Source: Clostridiaceae bacterium
Lineage (GTDB): Bacteria; Bacillota; Clostridia; Oscillospirales; Acutalibacteraceae
Direction of reading: 5' to 3'
Length of the DNA: 33,069 nucleotides
Assembly: GCA_016292455.1 (NCBI GenBank)
Contig: JAEDIL010000009.1
Span: 1-33,069, forward strand
Shown: positions 7,945-16,123 of the stretch, one piece after another
Numbering within the stretch: position 1 is the first letter of the stretch
Layout: every line of letters begins with the position of its first letter
Notes under the pieces: model-generated
Database searches by the model: none
What the model saw: the letters and a program-made list of their open reading frames with translations, nothing else
Told to the model about the DNA's origin: nothing
Program-made: the position numbers and the translations under genes

Positions 7945-9687
7945 ATGAGCACAAAACCGTATAAGGACTTTGAACCCAAGTGGATCAAAGAGGCGGCGCC
8001 GAAGGATAGCTACCGTTCAATTTTCCGCTGGGGTGATCCCGACTTCGTCAAATACCCCAAGGAGAGTCTTTACAAAATGATGAAAGACAAATTCATCATG
8101 ACCGACGATGATTTCAGACAGTATCCGGTTGACATCGGCTGGGAGACCGTTGAGCTTCGGCAGAAGAGCAACATGGACGAAAAGCACCTGAAATTCTTCC
8201 GCGAGGTTGTCGGCGACGCTTATGTTTCAACCGCCGATTACAACCGCCTTTCCGTTGCATACGGAAAGACAGCCTATGACCTTCTTCGCCTGCGCGAAAG
8301 AAGAATTGATTCGCTTCCCGATGTTGTAATCTATCCCGACACGACCGAGCAGGTTGAAAAAATTGTTGCCTATTGCACCGAAAACGACATTCCTCTTTAT
8401 GTTTACGGCGGAGGCTCGTCCGTTACAAGGGGCGTCGAGCCGATAAAGGGCGGCGTTTCGCTTGACATGAGAATGCGCTTCAACAAGGTTGTCCGCTTCA
8501 ATGAGGTTGACCAGACAATTACTGTTCAGGCGGGCATGTCGGGTCCCAAGCTTGAAGAAATTCTCAATAACGCCGTTGAAATTTTCGGCGCAAAGCGTGC
8601 GTATACCTGCGGTCATTTTCCGCAGTCGTTTGAATATTCAAGCGTCGGCGGCTGGACTGTGACGAGAGGTGCCGGACAGAACAGTACATATTACGGCTGT
8701 ATCACCGACATCGTTCTTTCTCAAAAGTATGCAACACCGATCGGCAATTTTCAGACCAGCCATTATTCAAGAGAAGCAACCGGTCCCAACCTCAACCAGA
8801 TTATGATGGGCTCGGAGGGAACATTCGGCGTGCTGACCGAGGTTACCCTCAGAATTTTCAGATATATGCCCGAAAACAGAAAGCGCTTTTCATATATCTT
8901 CAAGGATTGGAAAACCGCAATGGAAGCAGGCAGAGAAATGATGCAGTGTGAATGTGGCTTCTCCTCTGTTTTCCGCCTTTCCGACCCCGAGGAAACCAAC
9001 CTCATGCTCCGCCTTTATAATGTTGATGAAACCCCGCTCTGGAAGCTGCTTGACGTAACAGGCTTCAAGGATATGGAGCGCTGCCTTTTCCTCGGCTTTA
9101 CTGACGGCGAAAAGGGATATTCGGCGAATGTTGCAAAGAATATCCGCCGCATTGCAAAAAAGTACGGCGCGATGAGCCTTACCTCTTTCGTCTGCAAGAG
9201 CTGGGAAAAAGGACGCTTCAATGACCCGTACCTCAGAGATACACTCATGGACTTCGGCGTCACCACAGATACCCTTGAATGTACGGTCAACTGGTCGAAC
9301 ATGGCTCAGGTTCACGCCGATGTCCGCAAGGTCTGCAAGGCGCTGCCGAACACCATTGTCACCACTCACATGTCTCACTGCTATCCGCAGGGAGCTAACC
9401 TTTATTTCATCTTCCTGACAAAGATGTCCTCCTCTGAGGAATTCAAGGCTTACCACACAAGCATTCTTGACGCAATTCAGAAGTCCGGCGCGGCAATCAG
9501 CCACCACCACGGAATCGGAAAGATGTTTGCGCCGTGGCTTGAAGGAAGTCTCGGAAGAACCGAGTTCGGCGTTTTCAAAGCTCTCAAAAATTACTTCGAC
9601 CCGAAGTATAACATGAATCCGGGCGGAACAATCGGTCTTGACCTCAAAGAAGAGGAAAAGCGCTTTATGCGTGACGACATTAAATAA
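7945..9687 (+). CDS. FAD-binding oxidase resembling alkylglycerone-phosphate synthase (AGPS)
   Basis: A 580-residue protein of the FAD-linked oxidase (FAD_binding_4) superfamily. The FAD region has PDVVIYPDT (from P125) and YVYGGGSSVTRG (G155-G163), followed by FEYSSVGGWTVTRGAGQNS. C-terminal S519-HHH-GIG (H520-H522) matches the three-histidine motif that is catalytic in eukaryotic AGPS, and the PGGTIG end is typical. AGPS exchanges the acyl group of acyl-DHAP for a fatty alcohol to make ether lipids; bacterial relatives may instead be hydroxyacid or polyol-phosphate oxidases. AAGGAGG lies at good spacing, 64 nt after the kinase. It is the last gene before a terminator at 9811. Family is strong; ether-lipid function is unproven. 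Confidence 0.8.
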   Translation: MSTKPYKDFEPKWIKEAAPKDSYRSIFRWGDPDFVKYPKESLYKMMKDKFIMTDDDFRQYPVDIGWETVELRQKSNMDEKHLKFFREVVGDAYVSTADYNRLSVAYGKTAYDLLRLRERRIDSLPDVVIYPDTTEQVEKIVAYCTENDIPLYVYGGGSSVTRGVEPIKGGVSLDMRMRFNKVVRFNEVDQTITVQAGMSGPKLEEILNNAVEIFGAKRAYTCGHFPQSFEYSSVGGWTVTRGAGQNSTYYGCITDIVLSQKYATPIGNFQTSHYSREATGPNLNQIMMGSEGTFGVLTEVTLRIFRYMPENRKRFSYIFKDWKTAMEAGREMMQCECGFSSVFRLSDPEETNLMLRLYNVDETPLWKLLDVTGFKDMERCLFLGFTDGEKGYSANVAKNIRRIAKKYGAMSLTSFVCKSWEKGRFNDPYLRDTLMDFGVTTDTLECTVNWSNMAQVHADVRKVCKALPNTIVTTHMSHCYPQGANLYFIFLTKMSSSEEFKAYHTSILDAIQKSGAAISHHHGIGKMFAPWLEGSLGRTEFGVFKALKNYFDPKYNMNPGGTIGLDLKEEEKRFMRDDIK

Positions 9688-9761
9688 AACTCCGAACAAA
9701 GAATATCCGACCTGAAAGCAATGCATATAATCTAAATCAGAAAATTGAATTGTAATGTGTT

Positions 9762-9770
9762 TGTTATAAT
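9762..9770 (+). promoter_or_regulatory. Extended -10 promoter candidate upstream of the DUF2079 gene
   Basis: TGTTATAAT fits the extended -10 consensus TGnTATAAT. There is no good -35 at 17 bp, and TTGAAT lies only 14 bp upstream. A terminator-like hairpin follows before the next gene. Confidence 0.4.
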
Positions 9771-9810
9771 AATGCCCGATTTCTGTTTATTGTCATGTTG
9801 TATTTTGCCG

Positions 9811-9844
9811 GCGGGGACGCACTTTTTCCGGCGTCCCCGCTTTT
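9811..9844 (+). terminator. Intrinsic terminator after the redox/kinase cluster
   Basis: A perfect 10-bp GC-rich stem, GCGGGGACGC (9811-9820) and GCGTCCCCGC (9831-9840), with a 10-nt loop followed by TTTT. It ends 16 nt before the next start codon and could act as an attenuator if the promoter at 9762 is used. Confidence 0.8.
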
Positions 9845-9860
9845 GCTGTCGGAGGATTGA

Positions 9861-11603
9861 ATGAAAACACTAAAAAAGCTTTTTCCCTTTGAACTGAATT
9901 TCAAAAGCGTTTTTTCGCGTGTCCTGAGCGGCTGGTTCATAACGGCGCTTATGTTTCTGGTCTTGTTTCCCGATGCGGCAGAAAACGTTGAAGCAATTGC
10001 CGGATACAGCTTCGGTCTTTTCGTGCTGTGTTTTTTGTTAATAACCGCCATTCTGTTTCGCGTTGAGTCTGAGACGGTTACTGGTGCGATTCTTGCTTCT
10101 TTTTCAACGCTTTATTTTGTTGTTGCCGCCGCTTTCGGGAATTCTGATTGGTTTTCTGTGGGACTCTGCCTTGCGGCTGCTGCCGTTTTCGTCTTTGCCG
10201 AAGTGAGAATACCGGACGTTGTACGTTCAAAAAAAGGGCTGCTTGTTGTGGCTTCGGTCTGTTTTGTTCTATTTACTGTTATTGTGGGAACAGTGTGCTG
10301 CCTGTATTACCGGAACAACCAGACTTCCTGCTTTGACTTCGGGCTTTTTTCTCAAATGTTCTTTTATATGAAAGAAACCGGAAAGCAGCTTGTCACCTGC
10401 GAGCGCGACGGACTTTTGTCACACTTTGCGGTTCATTTCTCCCCGGTGTATTATCTGATGCTGCCGTTTTATTGCCTCTTTCCGAAACCGGAAACGCTGT
10501 TGTTTTTGCAGGCGGCTGTTGTTGCAAGCGGGGTTTTTCCGCTTCTTCTGCTTTGCGGAAGGCTGAAAATTCCGCCGAAGCTCTCGGCTGTTCTGCTCCT
10601 TTGCTTTTCGCTTTACCCGGCGTTCTGGGGCGGCTGCTTCTACTATCTTCACGAAAACTGCTTTCTTGTTGCGTTTTTGCTCTGGCTGTTTTATTTTTAT
10701 GAAAAAGGCAGCACAGCCGGAATTGTAATTTTTACCGTTCTGACCCTTTCGGTCAAGGAGGACGCACCGGTTTATGCAGCTGTTGCGGCGCTCTATTTCC
10801 TTTGCGCGAGGAAAAATGTCAGACAGTCGGCTTTGATGCTTCTGCTCTCGGTTGTATATTTCTTTGCGGTTACCGCGTGGCTTTCAAAATACGGCAACGG
10901 GGTGATGACCGGCCGCTTCGGCAACCTGATTTATGAAGACGGCGGTTTTGCTTCTATGCTGAAAACTGTTTTTCAGGATCCCGTTCTTGCCGTCCGAGAG
11001 GCCTTTGAAGAGGAAAAGCTTCTGTATTTTGTTCAGGCAACAGTTGTGCTGTTTTTCCTGCCGCTCATGATAAAAAAGCCGGAGCGGCTGATTCTCCTGA
11101 TTCCGCTTGTTCTTTTCAATCTCGTTCCGGACTACGGCTACCAGCATAAGATGGGCTATCAATACGGTTTCGGAAGCGGAACTTTTTTAATCTATCTTTC
11201 CGCGCTGAATCTTGCTGAACAGGAAAACGGAGAAAAGAGGGAAAAGCATTCGCTTCTTGCGCTTGCCTGCGCGGCAATCGTTTTCTTCGGGCTTTTTTCG
11301 GGAAAGCTTTCCTACGTCAAAGATTATGTGAATACCGCGGGCGAACGCGCAGCAATTGAAAATGCACTCAGCTGTGTTGAAGCTGACTGCTGTGTTGCTG
11401 CTTCTGCCTTTTATGTTCCCGTTCTTTCGGGAAGGAAAACGCTCTATGAGCTGGAAACAACAAAGCACCTTGAAGAATGCGACTATATTGTCATTGACAT
11501 GAGAAGAAATTTTGATGAAAAGCTTCTCAAAAAGGAGGGGTACAGCATTGTGGAGTATGTCGAAAATGTAATTGCCGTTCTGAAAAAGGAAGTTCTTAAT
11601 TAA
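9861..11603 (+). CDS. DUF2079 multi-spanning membrane protein
   Basis: A 580-residue, highly hydrophobic protein with about 12-14 predicted membrane segments. The motif SCFDFGLFSQMFFYMKETG followed by LLSHFAVHFSPVYYLMLPF is the DUF2079 signature, resembling the first loop of GT-C glycosyltransferases with acidic and His residues. It may therefore be a lipid-linked-sugar transferase or transport-like protein, but no activity is established for the family. GGAGG lies seven bases before the start. The downstream zinc-ribbon gene is 44 nt away and may be co-transcribed. No truncation is visible. Confidence 0.75.
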   Translation: MKTLKKLFPFELNFKSVFSRVLSGWFITALMFLVLFPDAAENVEAIAGYSFGLFVLCFLLITAILFRVESETVTGAILASFSTLYFVVAAAFGNSDWFSVGLCLAAAAVFVFAEVRIPDVVRSKKGLLVVASVCFVLFTVIVGTVCCLYYRNNQTSCFDFGLFSQMFFYMKETGKQLVTCERDGLLSHFAVHFSPVYYLMLPFYCLFPKPETLLFLQAAVVASGVFPLLLLCGRLKIPPKLSAVLLLCFSLYPAFWGGCFYYLHENCFLVAFLLWLFYFYEKGSTAGIVIFTVLTLSVKEDAPVYAAVAALYFLCARKNVRQSALMLLLSVVYFFAVTAWLSKYGNGVMTGRFGNLIYEDGGFASMLKTVFQDPVLAVREAFEEEKLLYFVQATVVLFFLPLMIKKPERLILLIPLVLFNLVPDYGYQHKMGYQYGFGSGTFLIYLSALNLAEQENGEKREKHSLLALACAAIVFFGLFSGKLSYVKDYVNTAGERAAIENALSCVEADCCVAASAFYVPVLSGRKTLYELETTKHLEECDYIVIDMRRNFDEKLLKKEGYSIVEYVENVIAVLKKEVLN

Positions 11604-11647
11604 AGTTAAACTTTCGGAACTATGATCTGAAAAAAGGAGGAATCAAC

Positions 11648-12205
11648 ATGATTTGTAAAAACTGTAATTCGTATAATTCTGAAAACAGCCGCTTTTGCAA
11701 CAACTGCGGCGCCGCTCTCGATGCCGGAGAACAGCAGACGGGAACCGAAGTCCCTTTCGCAGAGCAGCAGTATTCCGGCAATCAGTACTCACGTCCGTAC
11801 AACGAAAACCGGTACGGCGAGCCCGGATATTCCCAGCCGTATCCGCCGATGCAGGATGAAATGCCGCTCAGGAACACCAATGCAATTATTGCAATTATTC
11901 TCAATGTTGTAATTTTCAACGTTCTCGGTCTCGTTTTTGCTGTGTTGTCGCTGACAAATTATAATGACTACGAAGCTGCAATGATGAGTTCAAACTATGC
12001 CTTTGCTCAGACATACAAAGAAAAGTCAAAAAGATATTCAAAGATTGCAATAATAATATCAATCGGTACTGCTGCTCTTGCTGTTTTGGCTGTAATCTGC
12101 TGGCTCGTGTTCGCCGGATTTTTGATTTTTAACGGCGACGCTGAGGAATTCGCCGTAAACGTTCAGGAGTTTGAAAACTATATGTCAACTTTGCCTGTCA
12201 ACTGA
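11648..12205 (+). CDS. Zinc-ribbon membrane protein of unknown function
   Basis: A 185-residue protein. Residues 1-22 form a zinc ribbon, ICKNCNSYNSENSRFCNNCG, with C3, C6, C17 and C20. A Tyr/Pro/Gln-rich linker (about 30-75) follows, then two hydrophobic segments around 80-105 and 130-155 separated by a charged loop, and a short acidic tail. This arrangement (zinc ribbon, low-complexity linker, DUF4190-like hairpin) is frequent in Firmicutes and of unknown role. AAAGGAGG gives a good ribosome site. A strong hairpin terminator follows at 12237. The membrane segment assignment is by eye. Confidence 0.72.
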   Translation: MICKNCNSYNSENSRFCNNCGAALDAGEQQTGTEVPFAEQQYSGNQYSRPYNENRYGEPGYSQPYPPMQDEMPLRNTNAIIAIILNVVIFNVLGLVFAVLSLTNYNDYEAAMMSSNYAFAQTYKEKSKRYSKIAIIISIGTAALAVLAVICWLVFAGFLIFNGDAEEFAVNVQEFENYMSTLPVN

Positions 12206-12236
12206 AAGAACAAAACAGAAATCAGAATAAAACAGA

Positions 12237-12296
12237 AAGCTGTAATTTACAGAATCAAGGCGGTTCTGCCGGGTCTGTAAGTTGCAGCTTCTTTTT
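12237..12296 (+). terminator. Intrinsic terminator after the zinc-ribbon gene
   Basis: A 17-bp stem between 12237-12253 and 12274-12290, with two G-U pairs and a 20-nt loop, followed by CTTTTTATT. The 347-bp gap to the next start otherwise holds a promoter and an inverted repeat. Confidence 0.8.
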
Positions 12297-12427
12297 ATTA
12301 TGTGCGGGGTATTTCGGCTTTAAGGAGTTTTTTGTTCCTGCATTTCCGCTTTGTAATAAAGACTTTCCTGCAACGGGCTGCTTCTTTCGCTGCGGCGGCA
12401 AATTTGTAAAATTCGGGCGAAAAAATC

Positions 12428-12456
12428 TTGACAAGGAACAGGTTGTGTTGTAGAAT
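12428..12456 (+). promoter_or_regulatory. Promoter of the first ABC exporter operon
   Basis: TTGACA (12428-12433), 17-bp spacer, TAGAAT (12451-12456). The transcript should begin near 12463, inside an inverted repeat. Confidence 0.8.
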
Positions 12457-12481
12457 AACAAGTGTTACACATCATTTGTTA
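12456..12481. promoter_or_regulatory. Inverted repeat overlapping the ABC operon start site (operator candidate)
   Basis: TAACAAGTG (12456-12464) and CATTTGTTA (12473-12481) match at 8 of 9 pairs around an 8-nt centre. The inner GTGTTACAC is itself nearly palindromic. Its position at the -10 and start site fits repressor binding, but no regulator gene lies in the window. Confidence 0.5.
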
Positions 12482-12552
12482 CCCAACGTGGCGAAGCCTT
12501 GATGCTTAACGCTTCAAAAAGTCCTGCTCGGGAAAAATTTATGGAGGAAGCC

Positions 12553-13467
12553 ATGGAAAATATTATTGAAATCAAAAATCTTTCAAAATCGTTCGGAGAT
12601 GTCCGGGCGGTTCGCAACCTTTCGTTTCGCGTCAAAAAGGGCGAGCTTTTTGCTTTTCTCGGCGTCAACGGCGCGGGCAAAAGCACAACAATCTCAATCA
12701 TGTGCGGCAGCCTTTCAAAAGATTCGGGCAGCGTCAGCGTCTGCGGCTGCGAGGTCGGCGAACAGCGCGAAAAAACGGCGCGGAAGCTCGGCGTTGTTTT
12801 TCAAAGCAGCGTTCTTGACAAGGCGCTCACAGTCAGGGATAACCTTGAAAGCCGTGCCGCGCTTTACGGACTTTCAAAAAAAGAAACCGGCGAGCGAATT
12901 TCCGAGCTTTCACAGTTGCTCTGCTTTGAGGATATTCTATCAAGAACGGTGGGCAAGCTTTCCGGAGGTCAGCGCAGAAGAATTGACGTTGCAAGGGCAC
13001 TTCTGAACAAGCCGGAAATTCTGATTCTTGACGAGCCGACAACCGGACTTGACCCTCAGACAAGGCGGCTTCTCTGGGACGTTGTCAGGTCTCTGCGCGA
13101 AAAGGAAAACATGACGGTTTTCCTAACCACTCATTACATGGAGGAGGCTGCCGACGCCGATTATGTAATTATTCTTGACAACGGAACAATTGCCGCCGAG
13201 GGCACTCCGCTTGAACTGAAAAACAAATATGCCGGCGATTTCATTACGTTCTATTCGCTCGGTGAAGAACAGCTGAAAGCTCTTCCGCTTCCTTATGAAA
13301 AGGTAGGCGACGGATTTCGTGTTTCGGTTGAAAACACCGGTGAAGCAACAAAGCTGATTCTGAAATATCCGCAGCTGTTCACCGACTATGAAATTGCCAA
13401 GGGAAAAATGGACGACGTTTTCCTTTCTGCAACCGGCAAAAAACTTTCGGGAGGCGAAACAAAATGA
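12553..13467 (+). CDS. ABC exporter ATP-binding protein (ABC-2/drug-resistance type)
   Basis: A 304-residue ATPase. It has Walker A GVNGAGKST (37-45), signature LSGGQRRRIDVARAL, Walker B ILILDEPTTGLD and switch histidine in FLTTHYMEEA. The extra C-terminal 80 residues are usual for the DrrA/CcmA group, which energises two-component exporters of drugs, lipids or peptides. The ATG at 12553 is chosen because GGAGGAAG lies five bases upstream; in-frame starts further upstream would overlap that site or lack one. The permease gene overlaps by ATGA, which marks a translationally coupled pair. The exported substrate cannot be deduced. Confidence 0.9.
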   Translation: MENIIEIKNLSKSFGDVRAVRNLSFRVKKGELFAFLGVNGAGKSTTISIMCGSLSKDSGSVSVCGCEVGEQREKTARKLGVVFQSSVLDKALTVRDNLESRAALYGLSKKETGERISELSQLLCFEDILSRTVGKLSGGQRRRIDVARALLNKPEILILDEPTTGLDPQTRRLLWDVVRSLREKENMTVFLTTHYMEEAADADYVIILDNGTIAAEGTPLELKNKYAGDFITFYSLGEEQLKALPLPYEKVGDGFRVSVENTGEATKLILKYPQLFTDYEIAKGKMDDVFLSATGKKLSGGETK

Positions 13468-14363
13468 CAGCTTTTTCAGCTCTTGTAAAGCGCAATACCA
13501 AGCTCTTTTTCAAGGATAAGGGAATGTTTTTTACTTCGCTTATCACACCTGTAATTCTTCTTGTGCTTTATTCAACCTTTCTGGCGAGCGTATATCGCGA
13601 CAGCTTCGGCGCGGCAATTCCGGAGGGAATCAATGTGCCCGAGAAGCTCATTGAAGGAACGGTTGCAGGTCAGCTTGTTTCCTCGCTTCTTGCGGTCAGC
13701 TGCGTAACTGTTGCGTTCTGCTCAAACCTCCTCATGGTTCAGGACAAGATTTCCGGCGCGCGGCGCGATCTTTGCGTTTCTCCGGTCAGACGTTCCACTC
13801 TTGCGGCGGCATATTTTGTTTCAAGCGCGCTTTCCACGCTGATAATTACATTCACCGCGCTTGTCATCTGCCTTTTGTATCTGCTTAAAATGGGCTGGTA
13901 TCTTTCCGCGTCAGACGTTGTGCTTTTATTTCTTGACGTTTTCCTGCTCACTCTTTTCGGAGTTGCTGTTTCCTCGTGCGTCAACTTTTTCCTTTCAACG
14001 AACGGACAGGGCTCTGCTGTCGGAACAATTGTCAGCGCAGGCTACGGCTTTGTCTGCGGTGCATATATGCCCATAAGCAGCTTTGCACCGGGACTGCAGA
14101 AGATAATTTCGTTTTTGCCGGGAACATACGCAACGAGCCTTATCCGTAACCATGCAATGCGCGGCGCACTCGGAGAAATGAAAGAGCTCGGCTTTCCGGA
14201 GGAGATTATCGGCTCAATCCGCGACAGTGTTGACTGTAATCTTTACTTCTTTGAAAAAAGCGTGAGCGAGGGCGCAATGTATGCCGTTCTCTGCTGTGCA
14301 GTTGCGTTTTTTGCGTTGCTGTATATAACCTTCAACGTGGTTTCAAAAAGGAAAGCGAAGTGA
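13464..14363 (+). CDS. ABC-2 type transporter permease
   Basis: A 299-residue membrane protein with about six membrane segments and a large first extracytoplasmic loop. The N-terminus FSALVKRNTKLFFKDKGMFFTSLITPVILLVLYS is typical of ABC2_membrane permeases. The conserved GAYMPISSF segment near residue 195 precedes the last helices. It starts in the ATGA overlap of the ATPase and should dimerise to form the channel of that exporter. Substrate unknown. Confidence 0.87.
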   Translation: MTAFSALVKRNTKLFFKDKGMFFTSLITPVILLVLYSTFLASVYRDSFGAAIPEGINVPEKLIEGTVAGQLVSSLLAVSCVTVAFCSNLLMVQDKISGARRDLCVSPVRRSTLAAAYFVSSALSTLIITFTALVICLLYLLKMGWYLSASDVVLLFLDVFLLTLFGVAVSSCVNFFLSTNGQGSAVGTIVSAGYGFVCGAYMPISSFAPGLQKIISFLPGTYATSLIRNHAMRGALGEMKELGFPEEIIGSIRDSVDCNLYFFEKSVSEGAMYAVLCCAVAFFALLYITFNVVSKRKAK

Positions 14364-14369
14364 TATAAT

Positions 14370-15311
14370 ATGAAATCAAGATTTAAAACGGCAAGACGGC
14401 TTCTTATTTTCTGGACCTTGTTTATCGGACTCGGAGCGGTTGCCGGAGCGAGCGGAATGCTCCTTGACCCGACGGGAAAAGCAATGGGAATGGACGCTAT
14501 GCTGCCGTATTTTCAAAAGCTTCCTTTTGCTGATGTGCTTTTCCAAAACTACACTTTTTCCGGTTTTGCTCTTTTGTTTGTCAACGGAATAACCAATCTG
14601 ACGGCGGCGGCGCTCCTTTTTGCAAAAAAGAAAAGCGGTGTTTTTCTCGGAGGTCTGTTCGGCATAACGCTCATGCTCTGGATCTGCATTCAGTTTTATA
14701 TGTTTCCGCTCAATTTCATGTCAACAATCTATTTTGTTTTCGGTTTCTTGCAGGCGGTAGCAGGCTATGCCGCATGGGTTTTTCTTAAACAGGAAAGCTT
14801 TAAAGTGAACGAAGAAAAATATAAAAATATCGGCACAAATCATGAAAGACTTGTGGTATATTTTTCAAGAATGGGATATGTCAGAAAGGCGGCGCTTGAA
14901 GAAGCGGACAGAACCGGAGCTGAAATTTTTGAACTGAAATCCACCGAGCATACTGAGGGCACGTCCGGATTCTGGTGGTGCGGAAGATTCGGTATGCACA
15001 AGTGGGAAATGCCGCTCGAAGAGCTCCCGCCCCGGCTTTCGGAGTATGCGCATGTAACAATCTGTTCACCCGTCTGGGTGTTCGCGCTTGCCGCGCCGGT
15101 CAGGGCGTTCTGCAAGGCGGCGAACGGAAAAATACGTGAGGCGGATTATATTGTTCTGCATCACATGAAAAGCAGTTTTGACTCGGTTGCAGAGGAAGCG
15201 GACAGTCTGCTCGGTATTACTCATACCGGATTCAGAAGCATCTGCTGCCGGAAAGGAAAGTTCAGCAGCATAACAGAAGAAAAGCAGCCGCAATATAATA
15301 AATCATTGTGA
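14370..15311 (+). CDS. Membrane domain-flavodoxin fusion protein
   Basis: A 313-residue two-part protein. Residues 1-140 hold four hydrophobic segments (near 10-30, 62-85, 90-110 and 115-140) resembling small DoxX-like membrane proteins. From about 158 the sequence turns into a flavodoxin fold: ERLVVYFSRMGYVRKAALEEA, then ICSPVWVFALAAPVRAF and a last strand around DYIVLHHMKSSF. The FMN phosphate loop is atypical, with S166-R-M-G169-Y-V in place of T-x-T-G-x-T. The start lies 7 nt after the permease stop, with only a weak GGAAAG site, so coupling to the ABC genes is likely. A membrane-tethered FMN electron carrier is a reasonable reading. Neither substrate nor partner is evident. Confidence 0.7.
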   Translation: MKSRFKTARRLLIFWTLFIGLGAVAGASGMLLDPTGKAMGMDAMLPYFQKLPFADVLFQNYTFSGFALLFVNGITNLTAAALLFAKKKSGVFLGGLFGITLMLWICIQFYMFPLNFMSTIYFVFGFLQAVAGYAAWVFLKQESFKVNEEKYKNIGTNHERLVVYFSRMGYVRKAALEEADRTGAEIFELKSTEHTEGTSGFWWCGRFGMHKWEMPLEELPPRLSEYAHVTICSPVWVFALAAPVRAFCKAANGKIREADYIVLHHMKSSFDSVAEEADSLLGITHTGFRSICCRKGKFSSITEEKQPQYNKSL

Positions 15312-15442
15312 GTTTTAAATTGCCGGTGGTTCTGCCGGAAGAACGAAACAGAAAATTGCTTTTTGAAAAAACAAAAGGAGAAACGGCGGACAGGCGATAA
15401 GACTCCGAAAGCGGAAATGCTTGTCTGGCGGAGAATGAAAAA

Positions 15443-16123
15443 ATGGACATTTCACTTCATTATGAAGAAAGGGGCAGCGGCTTTCCGCTTGTTCTTCTAC
15501 ACGGCAACGGTGAAGACCACACCTATTTTGAAAATCAGCTTGAATTCTTTTCAAAAAGCCGCCGTGTGGTAGCCGTTGACACAAGAGGACACGGAAAAAC
15601 GCCACGCGGAAGCGGTGAGTTTTCAATCCGCCGTTTTGCACGGGACCTTTATGAGTTTCTGCTGGAAAACAGAATTGAAAAATGCGACCTGCTCGGCTTT
15701 TCCGACGGCGGCAACATTGCGCTGCTGTTTGCTCTCAGGCATCAGAATATGGTAAGAAAGCTTATCCTCAACGGAGCCAACCTTTTTCCGGGTGGAGTAA
15801 AAGCCGCAATTCAGCTTCCGATTGAAATCGGATACAGATTTGCAAAGCCGATTTCCCGCTTTTCGCAAAGGGCCGGGAAAAAAGCGGAGCTTCTTTCGCT
15901 TATGGTGAACGATCCGTATATTGAGCCGGATGAGCTGAAATTTGTCCGTGTACCTACTATGGTTGTTGCCGGAACAAACGACGTTATCAAAAAGAACCAC
16001 ACATGCCTGATTGCACAAAAGCTGCCGGATTCAAGGCTCGTTTTCCTCAGAGGAGACCATTTTGTTGCAAAAAAGAATCCGCTTGAATTCAACAGAGAAG
16101 TGGAGAATTTTTTGAATGAGTAA
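15443..16123 (+). CDS. Alpha/beta hydrolase
   Basis: A 226-residue cytoplasmic hydrolase. The oxyanion segment is LVLLHGNGEDH, the nucleophile elbow GFSDGG has S87, the acid is D180 in AGTNDVI and the base is H206 in RGDHFV, a complete triad. The VVAVDTRGHGKTP strand is classical. A small cap region covers about 120-165. The family cleaves esters, lactones or C-C bonds; the substrate is not predictable. The start is set by GGAG nine bases upstream. The next small gene overlaps its stop codon by 8 nt, so they form an operon. The 131-bp gap before it shows no clear promoter or terminator. Confidence 0.85.
   Translation: MDISLHYEERGSGFPLVLLHGNGEDHTYFENQLEFFSKSRRVVAVDTRGHGKTPRGSGEFSIRRFARDLYEFLLENRIEKCDLLGFSDGGNIALLFALRHQNMVRKLILNGANLFPGGVKAAIQLPIEIGYRFAKPISRFSQRAGKKAELLSLMVNDPYIEPDELKFVRVPTMVVAGTNDVIKKNHTCLIAQKLPDSRLVFLRGDHFVAKKNPLEFNREVENFLNE

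Noticed and set aside
14364..14369. TATAAT with TG upstream directly before the membrane-flavodoxin start
   Set aside because: The transcript would begin inside the coding region and there is no good -35. It is the stop/start junction of adjoining genes.
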